Source: Bacteroidales bacterium (GTDB lineage: Bacteria; Bacteroidota; Bacteroidia; Bacteroidales; P3). Taken from it: a stretch of DNA of 64,000 nucleotides. Location of the stretch: the NCBI GenBank assembly GCA_017454015.1, contig JAFTDW010000053.1, positions 1-64,000 of the forward strand, written 5' to 3'. This document shows positions 25,501 through 33,761 of this stretch, one piece after another. A model generated the notes under the pieces. It was not told where the DNA came from, ran no database searches, and was given only the letters and a program-made list of their open reading frames with translations. The position numbers and the translations under genes are program-made. Position 1 is the stretch's first letter. Every line of letters begins with the position of its first letter.

Positions 25501-26052
25501 ATGACTGAAGAATTGATTATAGCCGGTTTCGGAGGACAGGGCGTCCTTTCGATGGGTAAGATTCTCGCCTACTCCGGCGTCATGGAAGATAAGGAAGTCT
25601 GCTGGATGCCCTCCTACGGCCCAGAGCAGCGCGGCGGTACCGCCAACGTCACCGTCATAGTGAGCGACGAGCGCATCTGCTCGCCCATCATAAGCAAGTA
25701 CGACACCGCCATAGTGCTCAACCAGCAGTCGCTCGACAAGTTCGAGAAGAGCGTAAAGCCCGGCGGCATGCTCATCTACGACCCCAACGGCATCACCCAC
25801 GAGCCCACCCGCAAGGACATCAACATCTACAAGATTGCCGCTACCGAGAAGGCTCAGGAAATGGGCATCTCCAAGGTGTTCAACATGGTGGTTCTCGGCG
25901 GTTTCCTGAAACTCAAGCCCATCGTTGGCTCAGAGTTCATCCACAAAGGGTTGGAGAAGTCGCTCCCCGAGCGTCACCACAACCTCATCCCGCAGAACGA
26001 GCAGGCCATAGAGCTCGGCAAGGGTCTCATAGAGCCCGTGCACGTGCTGTAA
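25501..26052 (+). CDS. 2-oxoacid:ferredoxin oxidoreductase gamma subunit
   Basis: A 183-aa subunit with GFGGQGVLSMGKILAYSGV, MPSYGPEQRGGTANVTVIVS and LNQQSLDKFEKSVKPGGML, the family signatures of the CoA-binding domain. Last gene of the operon, followed after 29 nt by a strong terminator. Confidence 0.92.
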   Translation: MTEELIIAGFGGQGVLSMGKILAYSGVMEDKEVCWMPSYGPEQRGGTANVTVIVSDERICSPIISKYDTAIVLNQQSLDKFEKSVKPGGMLIYDPNGITHEPTRKDINIYKIAATEKAQEMGISKVFNMVVLGGFLKLKPIVGSEFIHKGLEKSLPERHHNLIPQNEQAIELGKGLIEPVHVL

Positions 26053-26081
26053 CAAGGCAACTGCATAACACTGCAGAAAAC

Positions 26082-26120
26082 AATAACAGGCGGCCATGTC
26101 GAACATGGCCGCCTGTTATT
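26082..26120 (+). terminator. vor operon terminator
   Basis: An 18-bp perfect hairpin, AATAACAGGCGGCCATGT with its complement and a 3-nt loop, followed by TTATT. Confidence 0.9.
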
Positions 26121-26179
26121 TTATTGTGTATGGTCAACCAATTATAAAGCAGCAGACAGTTGCTGCTTATTTACGCATT

Positions 26180-26524
26180 TCACAACACCTTTCCTGCCAG
26201 TTGCATGCGGTTGGCAAGGGGGGTGGGGGAGGCTATTACGGCAGAGGTGGCTATGTCGCGCTGTTCTCCGTCGATGTTGAACGTCAGGGTGGCTCCGTCG
26301 CTGCGCACGTCGATGGTCACGGGAGCGCCCATGACGAGTGGCAGGTTCACGTCGCCGTGACCGGCGGGGAAACCGCAGAGCATCGGTATGCCGTAGGGCT
26401 CCACCAATTGGCGGATCATGGTCTCGACATTCTCATAGGTGAACTCCGACCCGCAGTCGCTGAACTCGCCCAGGATGATACCTTTGCAGCGGTCAAGTAC
26501 ACCGTTCATCTGCAACACGCGCAT
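26180..26524 (-). pseudogene. S66 LD-carboxypeptidase fragment (C-terminal domain)
   Basis: 114 residues matching the C-terminal half of muramoyltetrapeptide (LD-) carboxypeptidases of family S66, which trim D-Ala from peptidoglycan stems. KGIILGEFSDC and GFPAGHGDVNLPLVMGAP, with the catalytic His, are present. The N-terminal domain with the nucleophile Ser and the preceding Glu are absent; a DUF1905 gene lies there instead. It is a truncated, presumably inactive gene. Confidence 0.75.
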
Positions 26525-26546
26525 CTTTCATAATTGATTATTGTTT

Positions 26547-26798
26547 TTATCGTTCACAAAATGTGACATGCACTATGTCGCCGAAGCTCTTGCCTATCTG
26601 TTTGCGGATGTCTTTCCGAACGCCGATGATGTAGCAGGGCGTGCCCATTTTCACAATCTGCCCGTCGTAGGGGACACCATCGAAAGTTGCGTGTACCAAT
26701 AGCTTTCCTTTGCCGAAGAGAGCCTTGATGTCGAACGGCACTTCGATATATGCGGCATCTATATTCTCGTTTTGCAGGATTACCGCATCGAATTCCAT
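26547..26798 (-). CDS. DUF1905 protein
   Basis: An 83-aa protein made of a single DUF1905 domain: AAYIEVPFDIKALFGKG, HATFDGVPYDGQIVKMG, YIIGVRKDIRKQIGKSFGDIVHV. Such domains often precede a YdeI/OmpD-associated tail, missing here. The function is unknown. It abuts the S66 fragment 22 nt downstream, so the small region seems rearranged. Confidence 0.75.
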   Translation of the reverse strand: MEFDAVILQNENIDAAYIEVPFDIKALFGKGKLLVHATFDGVPYDGQIVKMGTPCYIIGVRKDIRKQIGKSFGDIVHVTFCER

Positions 26799-26905
26799 AA
26801 ACGTGGTTCTTCGGGTTTCATTTCAGTTTGCTGGTAATTGGCCGGAAAACACCATTTCAGCGAGCCCGTGGCATACCGTTATTTGTGTCGGTTAGCCGAG
26901 GCTGT

Positions 26906-28933
26906 TTATAGTTGATGCCGGATTGCCACTTTCCGGACGATAGAGGTATTGTGTCCCACAACTTTCACAAAATAGATTCCTGTAGGGAAGCCTGAAGTGC
27001 ATATCTCGTGCCGGTCGCCCTGCATCAGGCTGTGATAACAGACTTTCCCCTGAAGGTCATAAACGGTTATCGAGGTATTGTTCAGGAATTCGCCGGTCGA
27101 GACGGTGATGAACGCGGAGGCTGGGTTGGGTGCAATGGTAAATGTCATTTTGTCCGCTTCCGCAGCATTGTTTAATATGGGAGGCAAATCGGTGTACCAA
27201 ATGCCGCCGGCCATAGGCGAGGCATAGAGACGCTCTCCGTCTATGCAGATGTCGAGGATGGGACCGTCGACGGGGATGTTGTCCAACCGTTGCCATCTGT
27301 CGCTATGGTCGTATTTCAGGTAAATGATCCCGTCCTCACAGCCCACGGCAACGATGGTGTCGGCAGTGGCAATGCGTCGGATGGTGGCATCAGTGGGCAG
27401 TGACCCGATGGGGCACCACGTCGCGCCCATGTCGTCAGTGAAGTAAAGGCCGTGGCCACGAGTGCCCAGATACAATCTACCTGCGTGGTGGCGCAATGCG
27501 GTGTAACAGACACCCTGGAACGGCGAATTGAGGACTTGCCAGTTAGATCCCTGTTCACTGCTGTAGCGCAATACGCCATCGTAAGAGACATGATACATGT
27601 TGCTGCCGTCCCAAGTGAGGTCGACGACATCTATCTCGTGAGGCAGGCAGGTGGGCACATACCATTGCCGGCCTATGCCGAAGGAGACATACATTCTATC
27701 CTTGCTTCCGGCAATAACCTGTGAACCGCAGCGCACCAGGCTCTGAAGCCATTGTGCCTCGGGCAGCCCAGACCCGGCTGCATTGAACGAGTAGCCTCTG
27801 TCGGTGGAGAGAAAACTGCCCAGCATGTCGGTGCCGATAAACACATTGTCGTCTTCCACCATCATGCCACGTATCTCCACTGTCCCGATGCCAGAGCCTT
27901 GCGTCCATGCGTTTCCGTTGTCGGTATAAAAGAAATCGGAGCCGTGTGTGGCGGCCAGAACGCGACCACCGCTGATGCCGATGTTGCCTACCGAGGCGAG
28001 GAACTGGGGCGTGTTGGTGCGAGTCCAGCCGGTGCCGTCACTGTTGCCACGATAGATACGGCCTTGTGTGTCGCCAACAAGGAGGTGCCCGTCATGGGCA
28101 GCCATGCACCAAAGGCTCCTTGAAGGAATATTGGAGTTGAAATTATGCCACGTTACGCCGTTGTCAAACGAGGCAAAAACACCGTCGCCGAAGCAGGCGG
28201 CATAGAGCGTGTCGCCCAGATGGGCATAGCCTTTGGCCTGCTTGTTGAGTCCACTGCTTGTCCAGGTGTTACCATTGTCGCTGGAGACCATGACGCCCTG
28301 CCCGAGGACGGTGGCAAAAACCTTCCCATTGTGGCAGTAGATGCCGAGGACATTGCTGTTCACGCCATTACTGCAAGTCTCCCACGAAGTTCCGTTGTCG
28401 AAGGAACGATAGACACCGCGCTTATAGGTGGCAACGAACACTGCGTTCTCATTGTTGGACATGAAATAGGGATACCGCACATCGCTTGGAAAACGACCAG
28501 CGACATAGGGCCCCTGGGTGCCTACTGTGGATTGGTAAAGGCCTTGTACGTATGTCGCGGCAAAGAGCGAGCCGTTGTGAACAAGGATATGCTTGATGTA
28601 ATGGTTGTGCAGGTTTGGGTCTGGCATCCAGTGCAGGCCGCCGTCGGTGGTACGGAAGATGTTCTCGTCGGTGGCGAGGAACACTGTGTCGTTACATGCG
28701 GCGAGGCACTTGGCGTCACACGAGGTGAGCCCGTTATTGCGGAACTCCCAGTTGAGGCCCTGGTCACTGCTTACCATGACGCCGCCGCCTGTGGCGGCAT
28801 AATAGAGATTGTCGGTACAGAGGATACTTCTCACATAGCGTCCTTGGGGACCGTTCATGGAGTGCCACTGCGCTTGCGCCACATGGAGAAATGCGAAAGA
28901 GAGGAGAACAAACAGTGTACTTTTGTTTTTCAT
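26906..28933 (-). CDS. T9SS-secreted BNR/propeller-type protein
   Basis: 675 aa starting MKNKSTLFVLLSFAFLHVAQAQ, a signal peptide. The main part (residues 25-590) repeats the pattern of sialidase/Ycf48-like propellers: DQGLNWEFRNNG, TDGGLHWMPDP, FDNGTSWETCSNG, SDNGNTWTSSG, TDNGNAWTQGSG, TDDMGATWCP. These BNR motifs mark blades. The end (IAPNPASAFITVSTGEFLNN onward) is a type A T9SS sorting domain. It is a surface or released protein; no sialidase catalytic residues (RIP and Tyr/Glu/Arg set) are evident, so a binding role is as likely. Confidence 0.85.
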   Translation of the reverse strand: MKNKSTLFVLLSFAFLHVAQAQWHSMNGPQGRYVRSILCTDNLYYAATGGGVMVSSDQGLNWEFRNNGLTSCDAKCLAACNDTVFLATDENIFRTTDGGLHWMPDPNLHNHYIKHILVHNGSLFAATYVQGLYQSTVGTQGPYVAGRFPSDVRYPYFMSNNENAVFVATYKRGVYRSFDNGTSWETCSNGVNSNVLGIYCHNGKVFATVLGQGVMVSSDNGNTWTSSGLNKQAKGYAHLGDTLYAACFGDGVFASFDNGVTWHNFNSNIPSRSLWCMAAHDGHLLVGDTQGRIYRGNSDGTGWTRTNTPQFLASVGNIGISGGRVLAATHGSDFFYTDNGNAWTQGSGIGTVEIRGMMVEDDNVFIGTDMLGSFLSTDRGYSFNAAGSGLPEAQWLQSLVRCGSQVIAGSKDRMYVSFGIGRQWYVPTCLPHEIDVVDLTWDGSNMYHVSYDGVLRYSSEQGSNWQVLNSPFQGVCYTALRHHAGRLYLGTRGHGLYFTDDMGATWCPIGSLPTDATIRRIATADTIVAVGCEDGIIYLKYDHSDRWQRLDNIPVDGPILDICIDGERLYASPMAGGIWYTDLPPILNNAAEADKMTFTIAPNPASAFITVSTGEFLNNTSITVYDLQGKVCYHSLMQGDRHEICTSGFPTGIYFVKVVGHNTSIVRKVAIRHQL

Positions 28934-28996
28934 TGAGGATGTCATGTCTATTATTACGCCGAGCGAAGCTGTCCGCTTTCAATTTTTTGAGTCTGG

Positions 28997-29764
28997 TCAG
29001 ATAATGCCGCAGTGTTCGAGGGCGTGGAGTATGCCTTCGTCGTCGGCCGAAGAGGTTACATAGTCGGCGTGGGCTTGCACCTCGGGTGCGGCGTTGCCCA
29101 TGGCAATGCCGAGCCCCACGTGTTCGAGCATCTCTATGTCGTTGGCGCCGTCGCCGAAGGCGGCGGTCTCCTCGCGGCTCACACCTATGTGGTCCAGCAC
29201 GCACTGTATGCCGATGGCTTTGTTGCTGTGGGCGTTGATGACGTCGCTGAAGGCAGGGTGCCAGCGCGGCAGCCTGCATCCCGGCAACAGTGCGGCGACC
29301 TCGGCGTCGCACTCGGCGGGCATCATGGCTATGTACTGGTACACCTCGCGGTGGCGCAGCTCGCCGAAGTCCACCACAGGGGGCATCTTGAAGTCGAGTT
29401 GGGCTTGGAAACGCAGCGTGGCCTCGTCAATGCGGTTGATGCACATGTCGTGCCGCAGAAAGGCCATCGACACCAGGTTGTGGCTCTCCACATAGTCGAG
29501 CCAGCGCAGCGACTCCTGTTGAGCTATGGGTTTGTTGCACACCACGGTGTCGCCAACATAGCAATAGCCGCCGTTGACGGTGACATAGCCGTCGATAGGT
29601 ATAGGCATGTCGGGTATCAGCACCGCGGGGCGTCCGGAGGCTATGAAGGTGTGGATGCCCTGCTGCTTGAGCCGTGCAAATGCTCGCTGAGTGCCTTCCG
29701 ACACTCTGTGGGTGTTGAAGCTCAGCAGGGTGCCGTCGATGTCGAAGAAAATGGCTTTAATCAC
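28997..29764 (-). CDS. HAD-superfamily phosphatase (Cof type)
   Basis: A 255-aa haloacid-dehalogenase-type phosphatase. Motif I FFDIDGTLLSFN, motif II FIASGRP, and motif IV AAFGDGANDIEML are intact. The cap is type IIB between motifs II and III. These hydrolyse small phosphate esters such as sugar phosphates or FMN. It lies 15 nt after the CorC-like gene on the same strand. Confidence 0.9.
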   Translation of the reverse strand: MIKAIFFDIDGTLLSFNTHRVSEGTQRAFARLKQQGIHTFIASGRPAVLIPDMPIPIDGYVTVNGGYCYVGDTVVCNKPIAQQESLRWLDYVESHNLVSMAFLRHDMCINRIDEATLRFQAQLDFKMPPVVDFGELRHREVYQYIAMMPAECDAEVAALLPGCRLPRWHPAFSDVINAHSNKAIGIQCVLDHIGVSREETAAFGDGANDIEMLEHVGLGIAMGNAAPEVQAHADYVTSSADDEGILHALEHCGII

Positions 29765-29779
29765 GCTCGGGGAGTGTTG

Positions 29780-30838
29780 TTATTCGTTGGGCAGCTGTAT
29801 CGGCTTGAAGCGGCGCTGGCGTTGCTGCCACCGTTCGCGGGCGAACTGCTGCATGTCGGTGACCTCGTCGTTCTCGTCGATGATTTCCAGTCCGAGGATG
29901 GTCTCTATGATGTCCTCCAGCGTGAGGATGCCCTGGAAGGCTCCGTACTCGTCGATGATGCCTGCTATCTGCTCTTTGTGGCGCAGCAGGCTGTCCCAGA
30001 TGTCGGCCACCGACATCTCCTCGTTGAAGAGCGGCATGGCGCGTTTTATTTCGCCGAGGGTTTTGTTGAAATGGTCTTCGGCAAGCTCTTCGAGGGCTTC
30101 GCTGCGCAGCACGTAGCCGGTTATGAAGTCCTCCTCGTCGGCATAGACGGGTATGCGCGAGAAGTGCGAGCAGTCCTCCAAACCATAGAACTCGCGCAGC
30201 GTCATGCTCTCGGGAGCCGTGGCGGCCACAACGCGCGGCGTCATCACGTCGTAGGCTTTTATCTCGCCCAGCTTTATCACGTTCTGGATTATCTTGTTCT
30301 CGTCCTCGTCAATGACGCCCTCGTCCTCGCCCATGTCGGCCATTGCCGCCACCTCTTCGCGGCTCACTGCGGCCTCCTCCTCGTCTTTGCTGGAGATGAG
30401 CTTGGTCAGCCCCTGCACCAGCATCACCACAGGGTAGAGCATCACAATAAGCACGCGTATGGTGTAGGCTGTGAAGCCTGTGAGGCGCCGCCACTGGCTG
30501 GTGCCTATGGTCTTGGGTATTATCTCGCTGAACACGAGTATCAGCACCGTGGTGACCACTGAGACAAGGGCGAACCACTGGTTGCCAAAGGCCGCCTCGA
30601 CTTGGTGGCCCACGCCAGCGGCACCTATGGTGTTGGCTATGGTGTTGAGCGACAATATGGCGGCTATGGCGCGGGCGTTGTCCTGCTTGTAGCCCTTGAG
30701 GAGTACGGCTCCACGGTCACCCTCGTCCTCGCGCATGGAGAGAAACGACAACGGCGTGGACATGAGCACCGACTCAAGTATCGAGCAGAGAAACGAGATG
30801 CTCATCGCGCCTAACAAAAAGACAAGCAACAATGTCAT
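29780..30838 (-). CDS. CNNM/CorC-family transporter (DUF21 plus CBS)
   Basis: A 352-aa membrane protein: DUF21 with three or four helices (residues 1-145, FSEIIPKTIGTS signature), then two CBS domains with VMTPRVVAATAPESM and GIIDEYGAFQGILTLEDIIETILG. The CorC_HlyC C-terminal domain appears absent or very short. The family is linked to Mg2+ or Co2+ transport; the direction is debated. A small charged tail (RERWQQRQRRFKP) ends it. Confidence 0.85.
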   Translation of the reverse strand: MTLLLVFLLGAMSISFLCSILESVLMSTPLSFLSMREDEGDRGAVLLKGYKQDNARAIAAILSLNTIANTIGAAGVGHQVEAAFGNQWFALVSVVTTVLILVFSEIIPKTIGTSQWRRLTGFTAYTIRVLIVMLYPVVMLVQGLTKLISSKDEEEAAVSREEVAAMADMGEDEGVIDEDENKIIQNVIKLGEIKAYDVMTPRVVAATAPESMTLREFYGLEDCSHFSRIPVYADEEDFITGYVLRSEALEELAEDHFNKTLGEIKRAMPLFNEEMSVADIWDSLLRHKEQIAGIIDEYGAFQGILTLEDIIETILGLEIIDENDEVTDMQQFARERWQQRQRRFKPIQLPNE

Positions 30839-30940
30839 AATTGTATATTAACGCGCTGTGTTGTGTTTTATGATAGGCAAGCATAAAAAAATGTTGCTGC
30901 CGGCAAAATATAGGGCGCCGGCGGGCGTTATTATGTCGTT

Positions 30941-31615
30941 ATGGAAATTAAGGAGTCGTTATCAAATCTGGTGTTCAGCAAGGGCGAGCTGAAACAGCGT
31001 GTCTATGCCTCCACAAGGGAGGCTTTTGCCCTTTTCCGTTCCACCACGCGCGAGATGATAGAGCAGTTTGAGCTCCGCAACCGCGAAGAGGGACACAACA
31101 TCCGTTTCGAATACTCGGACCGCGGCGATTTCGAGTTCGAGATGAAGTTCGCCGGTGATGTGCTGATATTCATGATGCACACTAACGTCTTTGAGTTCTC
31201 GCGCGACCACCAGGTGATGAAGTCTCCCTACATCCGCGAGGATGCGTCGCGCTCCTATTGCGGTGTGATACACATCTACAACTTCCTTGCCGACTCGTTC
31301 CTCTACCAGCGCGACAACGACCTTGGCTACCTCATAGGACGTGTGTTTGTCAACGCCGACAAACACTACTTCATAGAGGGCAAACGCGAGCTGGGTATGC
31401 TATACAATAATTTCAATACTTCGCTGATTAACAATGAGTCAGTGAAGAGTATAGTGGAATCGGCCATTGAGTACACCACCAATTTTGACCTTTTGACCCC
31501 TCCGTACGACGAGGTAAAGCTCGTTTCGGTGGGTGAAATGCGCACAAGTTTCGATAAAAAATCAATGGTCACTGGCAAGCGCTTAGGTTTTCGTTTTCAG
31601 GCAGATACGGACTGA
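30941..31615 (+). CDS. Conserved hypothetical protein (224 aa)
   Basis: A soluble 224-aa protein without signal peptide or membrane segments. It starts MEIKESLSNLVFSKGELKQRV and has long charged helices (TTREMIEQFELRNREEGHNI), then aromatic-rich strands (FEYSDRGDFEFEMKFAGDVLIFMMHTNVFEF). I recall similar uncharacterised proteins in Bacteroidetes but no named family. It is a single gene upstream of tRNA-Glu. The function is unknown. Confidence 0.75.
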   Translation: MEIKESLSNLVFSKGELKQRVYASTREAFALFRSTTREMIEQFELRNREEGHNIRFEYSDRGDFEFEMKFAGDVLIFMMHTNVFEFSRDHQVMKSPYIREDASRSYCGVIHIYNFLADSFLYQRDNDLGYLIGRVFVNADKHYFIEGKRELGMLYNNFNTSLINNESVKSIVESAIEYTTNFDLLTPPYDEVKLVSVGEMRTSFDKKSMVTGKRLGFRFQADTD

Positions 31616-31652
31616 TATGGCTTTCGCAATCAACCACTGGTTGTGAAAAAAA

Positions 31653-31684
31653 TTTTGCCAATTGAAAAAATCTTCGTAATTTTG
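31653..31684 (+). promoter_or_regulatory. tRNA-Glu/rpsT promoter
   Basis: TTTTG (31653-31657), a 19-nt spacer and TAATTTTG (31677-31684), a good Bacteroidetes promoter 20 nt before the tRNA. Confidence 0.65.
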
Positions 31685-31703
31685 CACACCTTTTTAGGGT
31701 GAT

Positions 31704-31778
31704 GCTCCGATCGTCTAGTCGGCCTAGGACGTGAGATTTTCATTCTCAAAATCGCGGGTTCGAATCCCGCTCGGAGTA
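31704..31778 (+). tRNA. tRNA-Glu (TTC)
   Basis: Acceptor GCTCCGA with TCGGAGT, D-arm GTCTAGTCGGCCTAGGAC, anticodon stem TGAGA/TCTCA with loop TTTTCAT (anticodon TTC), and T-arm GCGGG-TTCGAAT-CCCGC. CCA is not encoded. It is followed 44 nt later by rpsT. Confidence 0.93.
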
Positions 31779-31822
31779 CAAAATAAAAAAAGATTACATA
31801 TAAGATAAAGCCTTTAACAATC

Positions 31823-32074
31823 ATGGCACATCACATTTCAGCAAAAAAGAGAATTCGCTCCAGCGAGGCGAAACGAGTTGAGAACCGTTATTATGCTAAG
31901 ACCATGCGCAACGCCCTGCGCGATTTCCGCGCCCTCGAGGACAAGGCTGTCGCCACCGAGAAGCTCCCCAAGATGCTCTCCACTATCGACAAGTTGGCCA
32001 AACGCTCGGTAATACATAAGAACAAAGCCTCCAACCTCAAGTCGCAGCTCATGAAGAAAGTGCAGGCTATGTAA
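31823..32074 (+). CDS. rpsT: Ribosomal protein S20
   Basis: An 83-aa, very basic, helical protein of the small subunit: MAHHISAKKRIRSSEAKRVE, then TMRNALRDFRAL and a C-terminal HKNKASNLKSQLMKKVQAM, the usual three-helix bundle. Binds 16S rRNA early in assembly. Probably cotranscribed with tRNA-Glu, and followed by a terminator 36 nt later. Confidence 0.97.
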   Translation: MAHHISAKKRIRSSEAKRVENRYYAKTMRNALRDFRALEDKAVATEKLPKMLSTIDKLAKRSVIHKNKASNLKSQLMKKVQAM

Positions 32075-32110
32075 GCCTCCTTTCCACCCGCAATAGAGCG
32101 CAATGCAAAC

Positions 32111-32143
32111 AATAGCCGGCACACCCAAGGTGTGTCGGCTATT
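32111..32143 (+). terminator. rpsT terminator
   Basis: AATAGCCGGCACACC pairs with GGTGTGTCGGCTATT (one G-U) around CAA, followed by TTGTTTTG. Confidence 0.85.
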
Positions 32144-32231
32144 TTGTTTTGTTATTGTAAGTGCCTCTATTTTGTTATCTCTGGTTTACAATTTTTGCGT
32201 ATTTTGTAATCTTCAATTTACAAAATATTCG

Positions 32232-32389
32232 TATATTTGCATTTGAAAGGATTTTGTTATGGATGCTTTATTTGACACATAAAAGCCTCCCAGCGTCGAA
32301 AACGACACCTGCGGGAATGCCATGTTATCGAACGCCATAGAGAGTATGGAATATATAATCAATATTTTATACAGTCGCCACAAAATATG
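32232..32389 (+). pseudogene. Remnant gene start with promoter
   Basis: TATATTTG (32232-32239) is followed by ATG at 32259 (MDALFDT, stop TAA). The same frame then continues KPPSVENDTCGNAMLSNAIE and further until it meets the 3' end of hisS. It looks like the beginning of a gene that acquired a stop codon and lost its rest. I do not recognise the family. Confidence 0.35.
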
Positions 32390-33739
32390 TTATTCTGCGA
32401 GGGTTGCTATGGCTTGTTGGGCCGGGAGTGTCTGTTGCTCGCCGGTGGTCATGTTCTTGATGGTGAGGGTGCTGTCTTTTATCTCTTGCTCGCCAACGAA
32501 GACCACGAATGCCACGCCGCGGCGGTTGGCGTATTCCATCTGTTTCTTTAGTTTGGCGGTGTCGGGGTACACGAGCGTGGGGACGCCCTTGCGGCGCAGC
32601 TCGGCGGCGCAGCGCAGGGCGTAGGCCTGCTCGGCGGGGCCGAAGTTGGTGAAGAGCACGCGGGCGCTGGACGAGAGGGTGGTGGGGAAGGCGTCGAGCT
32701 CGGTGAGGACATCGTATATGCGGTCGGCGCCGAAGGAGATGCCCACGCCGCTGACACCCGGCATGCCGAAGATGCCAGTGAGGTTGTCGTAGCGTCCGCC
32801 GCCGCAGATGCTGCCCATGGTCACATTGTTGGCCTTGACTTCGAAAATGGCGCCGGTGTAGTAGTTGAGTCCGCGAGCGAGGGTGAGGTCGAGTTCCACC
32901 ACGCAGCGCGGGCTGGCGTCGGCGATGAGGCCGAAGAGGGTGGCGCACTCATCCACGCCTTTCAAGCCTGTCTCGCTGGTATGTCCGAAGAGGTCGCGCA
33001 GTTGGTCGAGTTTCTGCTGCGGTGTGCCAGTGAGGGTGAAAACGGGGTCGAGAGCCGTTATCTGGTCGTCGGTGAGGCCTCTCTCTGCGAGCTCGCCGCG
33101 GACGGCGTCGAGGCCTATCTTATCCAGCTTGTCGATGGCAGTGGTGATGTCGACGAGTTTGTCTGGCGCACCTATGAGGTCGGCGATGCCGGCCAGTATC
33201 TTGCGGTTGTTGACTTTGAGTGTCACGCTAATGCCGAGGCGTGCAAAGACCTCGTCGATCATCTGCACCAGCTCAAGCTCGTTGAGGAGCGAGTCGGAGC
33301 CTATCATGTCGGCGTCGCACTGGTAGAACTCGCGGTAACGTCCTTTCTGCGGCCTGTCGGCGCGCCACACAGGCTGCAGCTGGTAGCGGCGGAAAGGGAG
33401 CGTGATGCTGTCGCGGTGCTGCACCACGAAGCGTGCGAAGGGCACCGTGAGGTCGTAGCGCAGTCCGCGGTCGCAGATGCGTGGAGCCACACGGTGATAG
33501 TCGTCGGAGAAGTCGACATCTTTCATGAAGTCGCCCGAGTTGAGCACCTTGAAGAGCAGCTGGTCGCCCTCCTCGCCGTATTTGCCCATAAGGGTGGAGA
33601 GGTTTTCGAGGGCGGGGGTCTCTATGGGTTCGAAGGCAAAGAGGCGGAAGACGTCGCGGATGGTGTCGAAGATGTAGTTGCGGCGAGCCATCTCCTGCGG
33701 CAGGAAGTCGCGCGTGCCTTTAGGTATTGAGCATTTCAT
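32390..33739 (-). CDS. hisS: Histidyl-tRNA synthetase
   Basis: Charges tRNA-His. 449 aa, class II aa[57 protein letters not shown] (motif 2 region), [28 protein letters not shown] (the HisA/HisB motif), and [13 protein letters not shown] (motif 3). The anticodon-binding domain closes it. The T9SS modular gene lies 22 nt upstream of the start on the same strand. Confidence 0.96.
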   Translation of the reverse strand: MKCSIPKGTRDFLPQEMARRNYIFDTIRDVFRLFAFEPIETPALENLSTLMGKYGEEGDQLLFKVLNSGDFMKDVDFSDDYHRVAPRICDRGLRYDLTVPFARFVVQHRDSITLPFRRYQLQPVWRADRPQKGRYREFYQCDADMIGSDSLLNELELVQMIDEVFARLGISVTLKVNNRKILAGIADLIGAPDKLVDITTAIDKLDKIGLDAVRGELAERGLTDDQITALDPVFTLTGTPQQKLDQLRDLFGHTSETGLKGVDECATLFGLIADASPRCVVELDLTLARGLNYYTGAIFEVKANNVTMGSICGGGRYDNLTGIFGMPGVSGVGISFGADRIYDVLTELDAFPTTLSSSARVLFTNFGPAEQAYALRCAAELRRKGVPTLVYPDTAKLKKQMEYANRRGVAFVVFVGEQEIKDSTLTIKNMTTGEQQTLPAQQAIATLAE

Positions 33740-33761
33740 ATTTTGGGTGGGGATTTTTTTG

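Noticed and set aside
26906..28933. Sialidase assignment for the propeller protein
   Set aside because: BNR motifs alone do not show sialidase activity and the catalytic set was not found.
27752..28936. Plus-strand frames across the propeller gene
   Set aside because: Shadows of the repeated BNR coding sequence.
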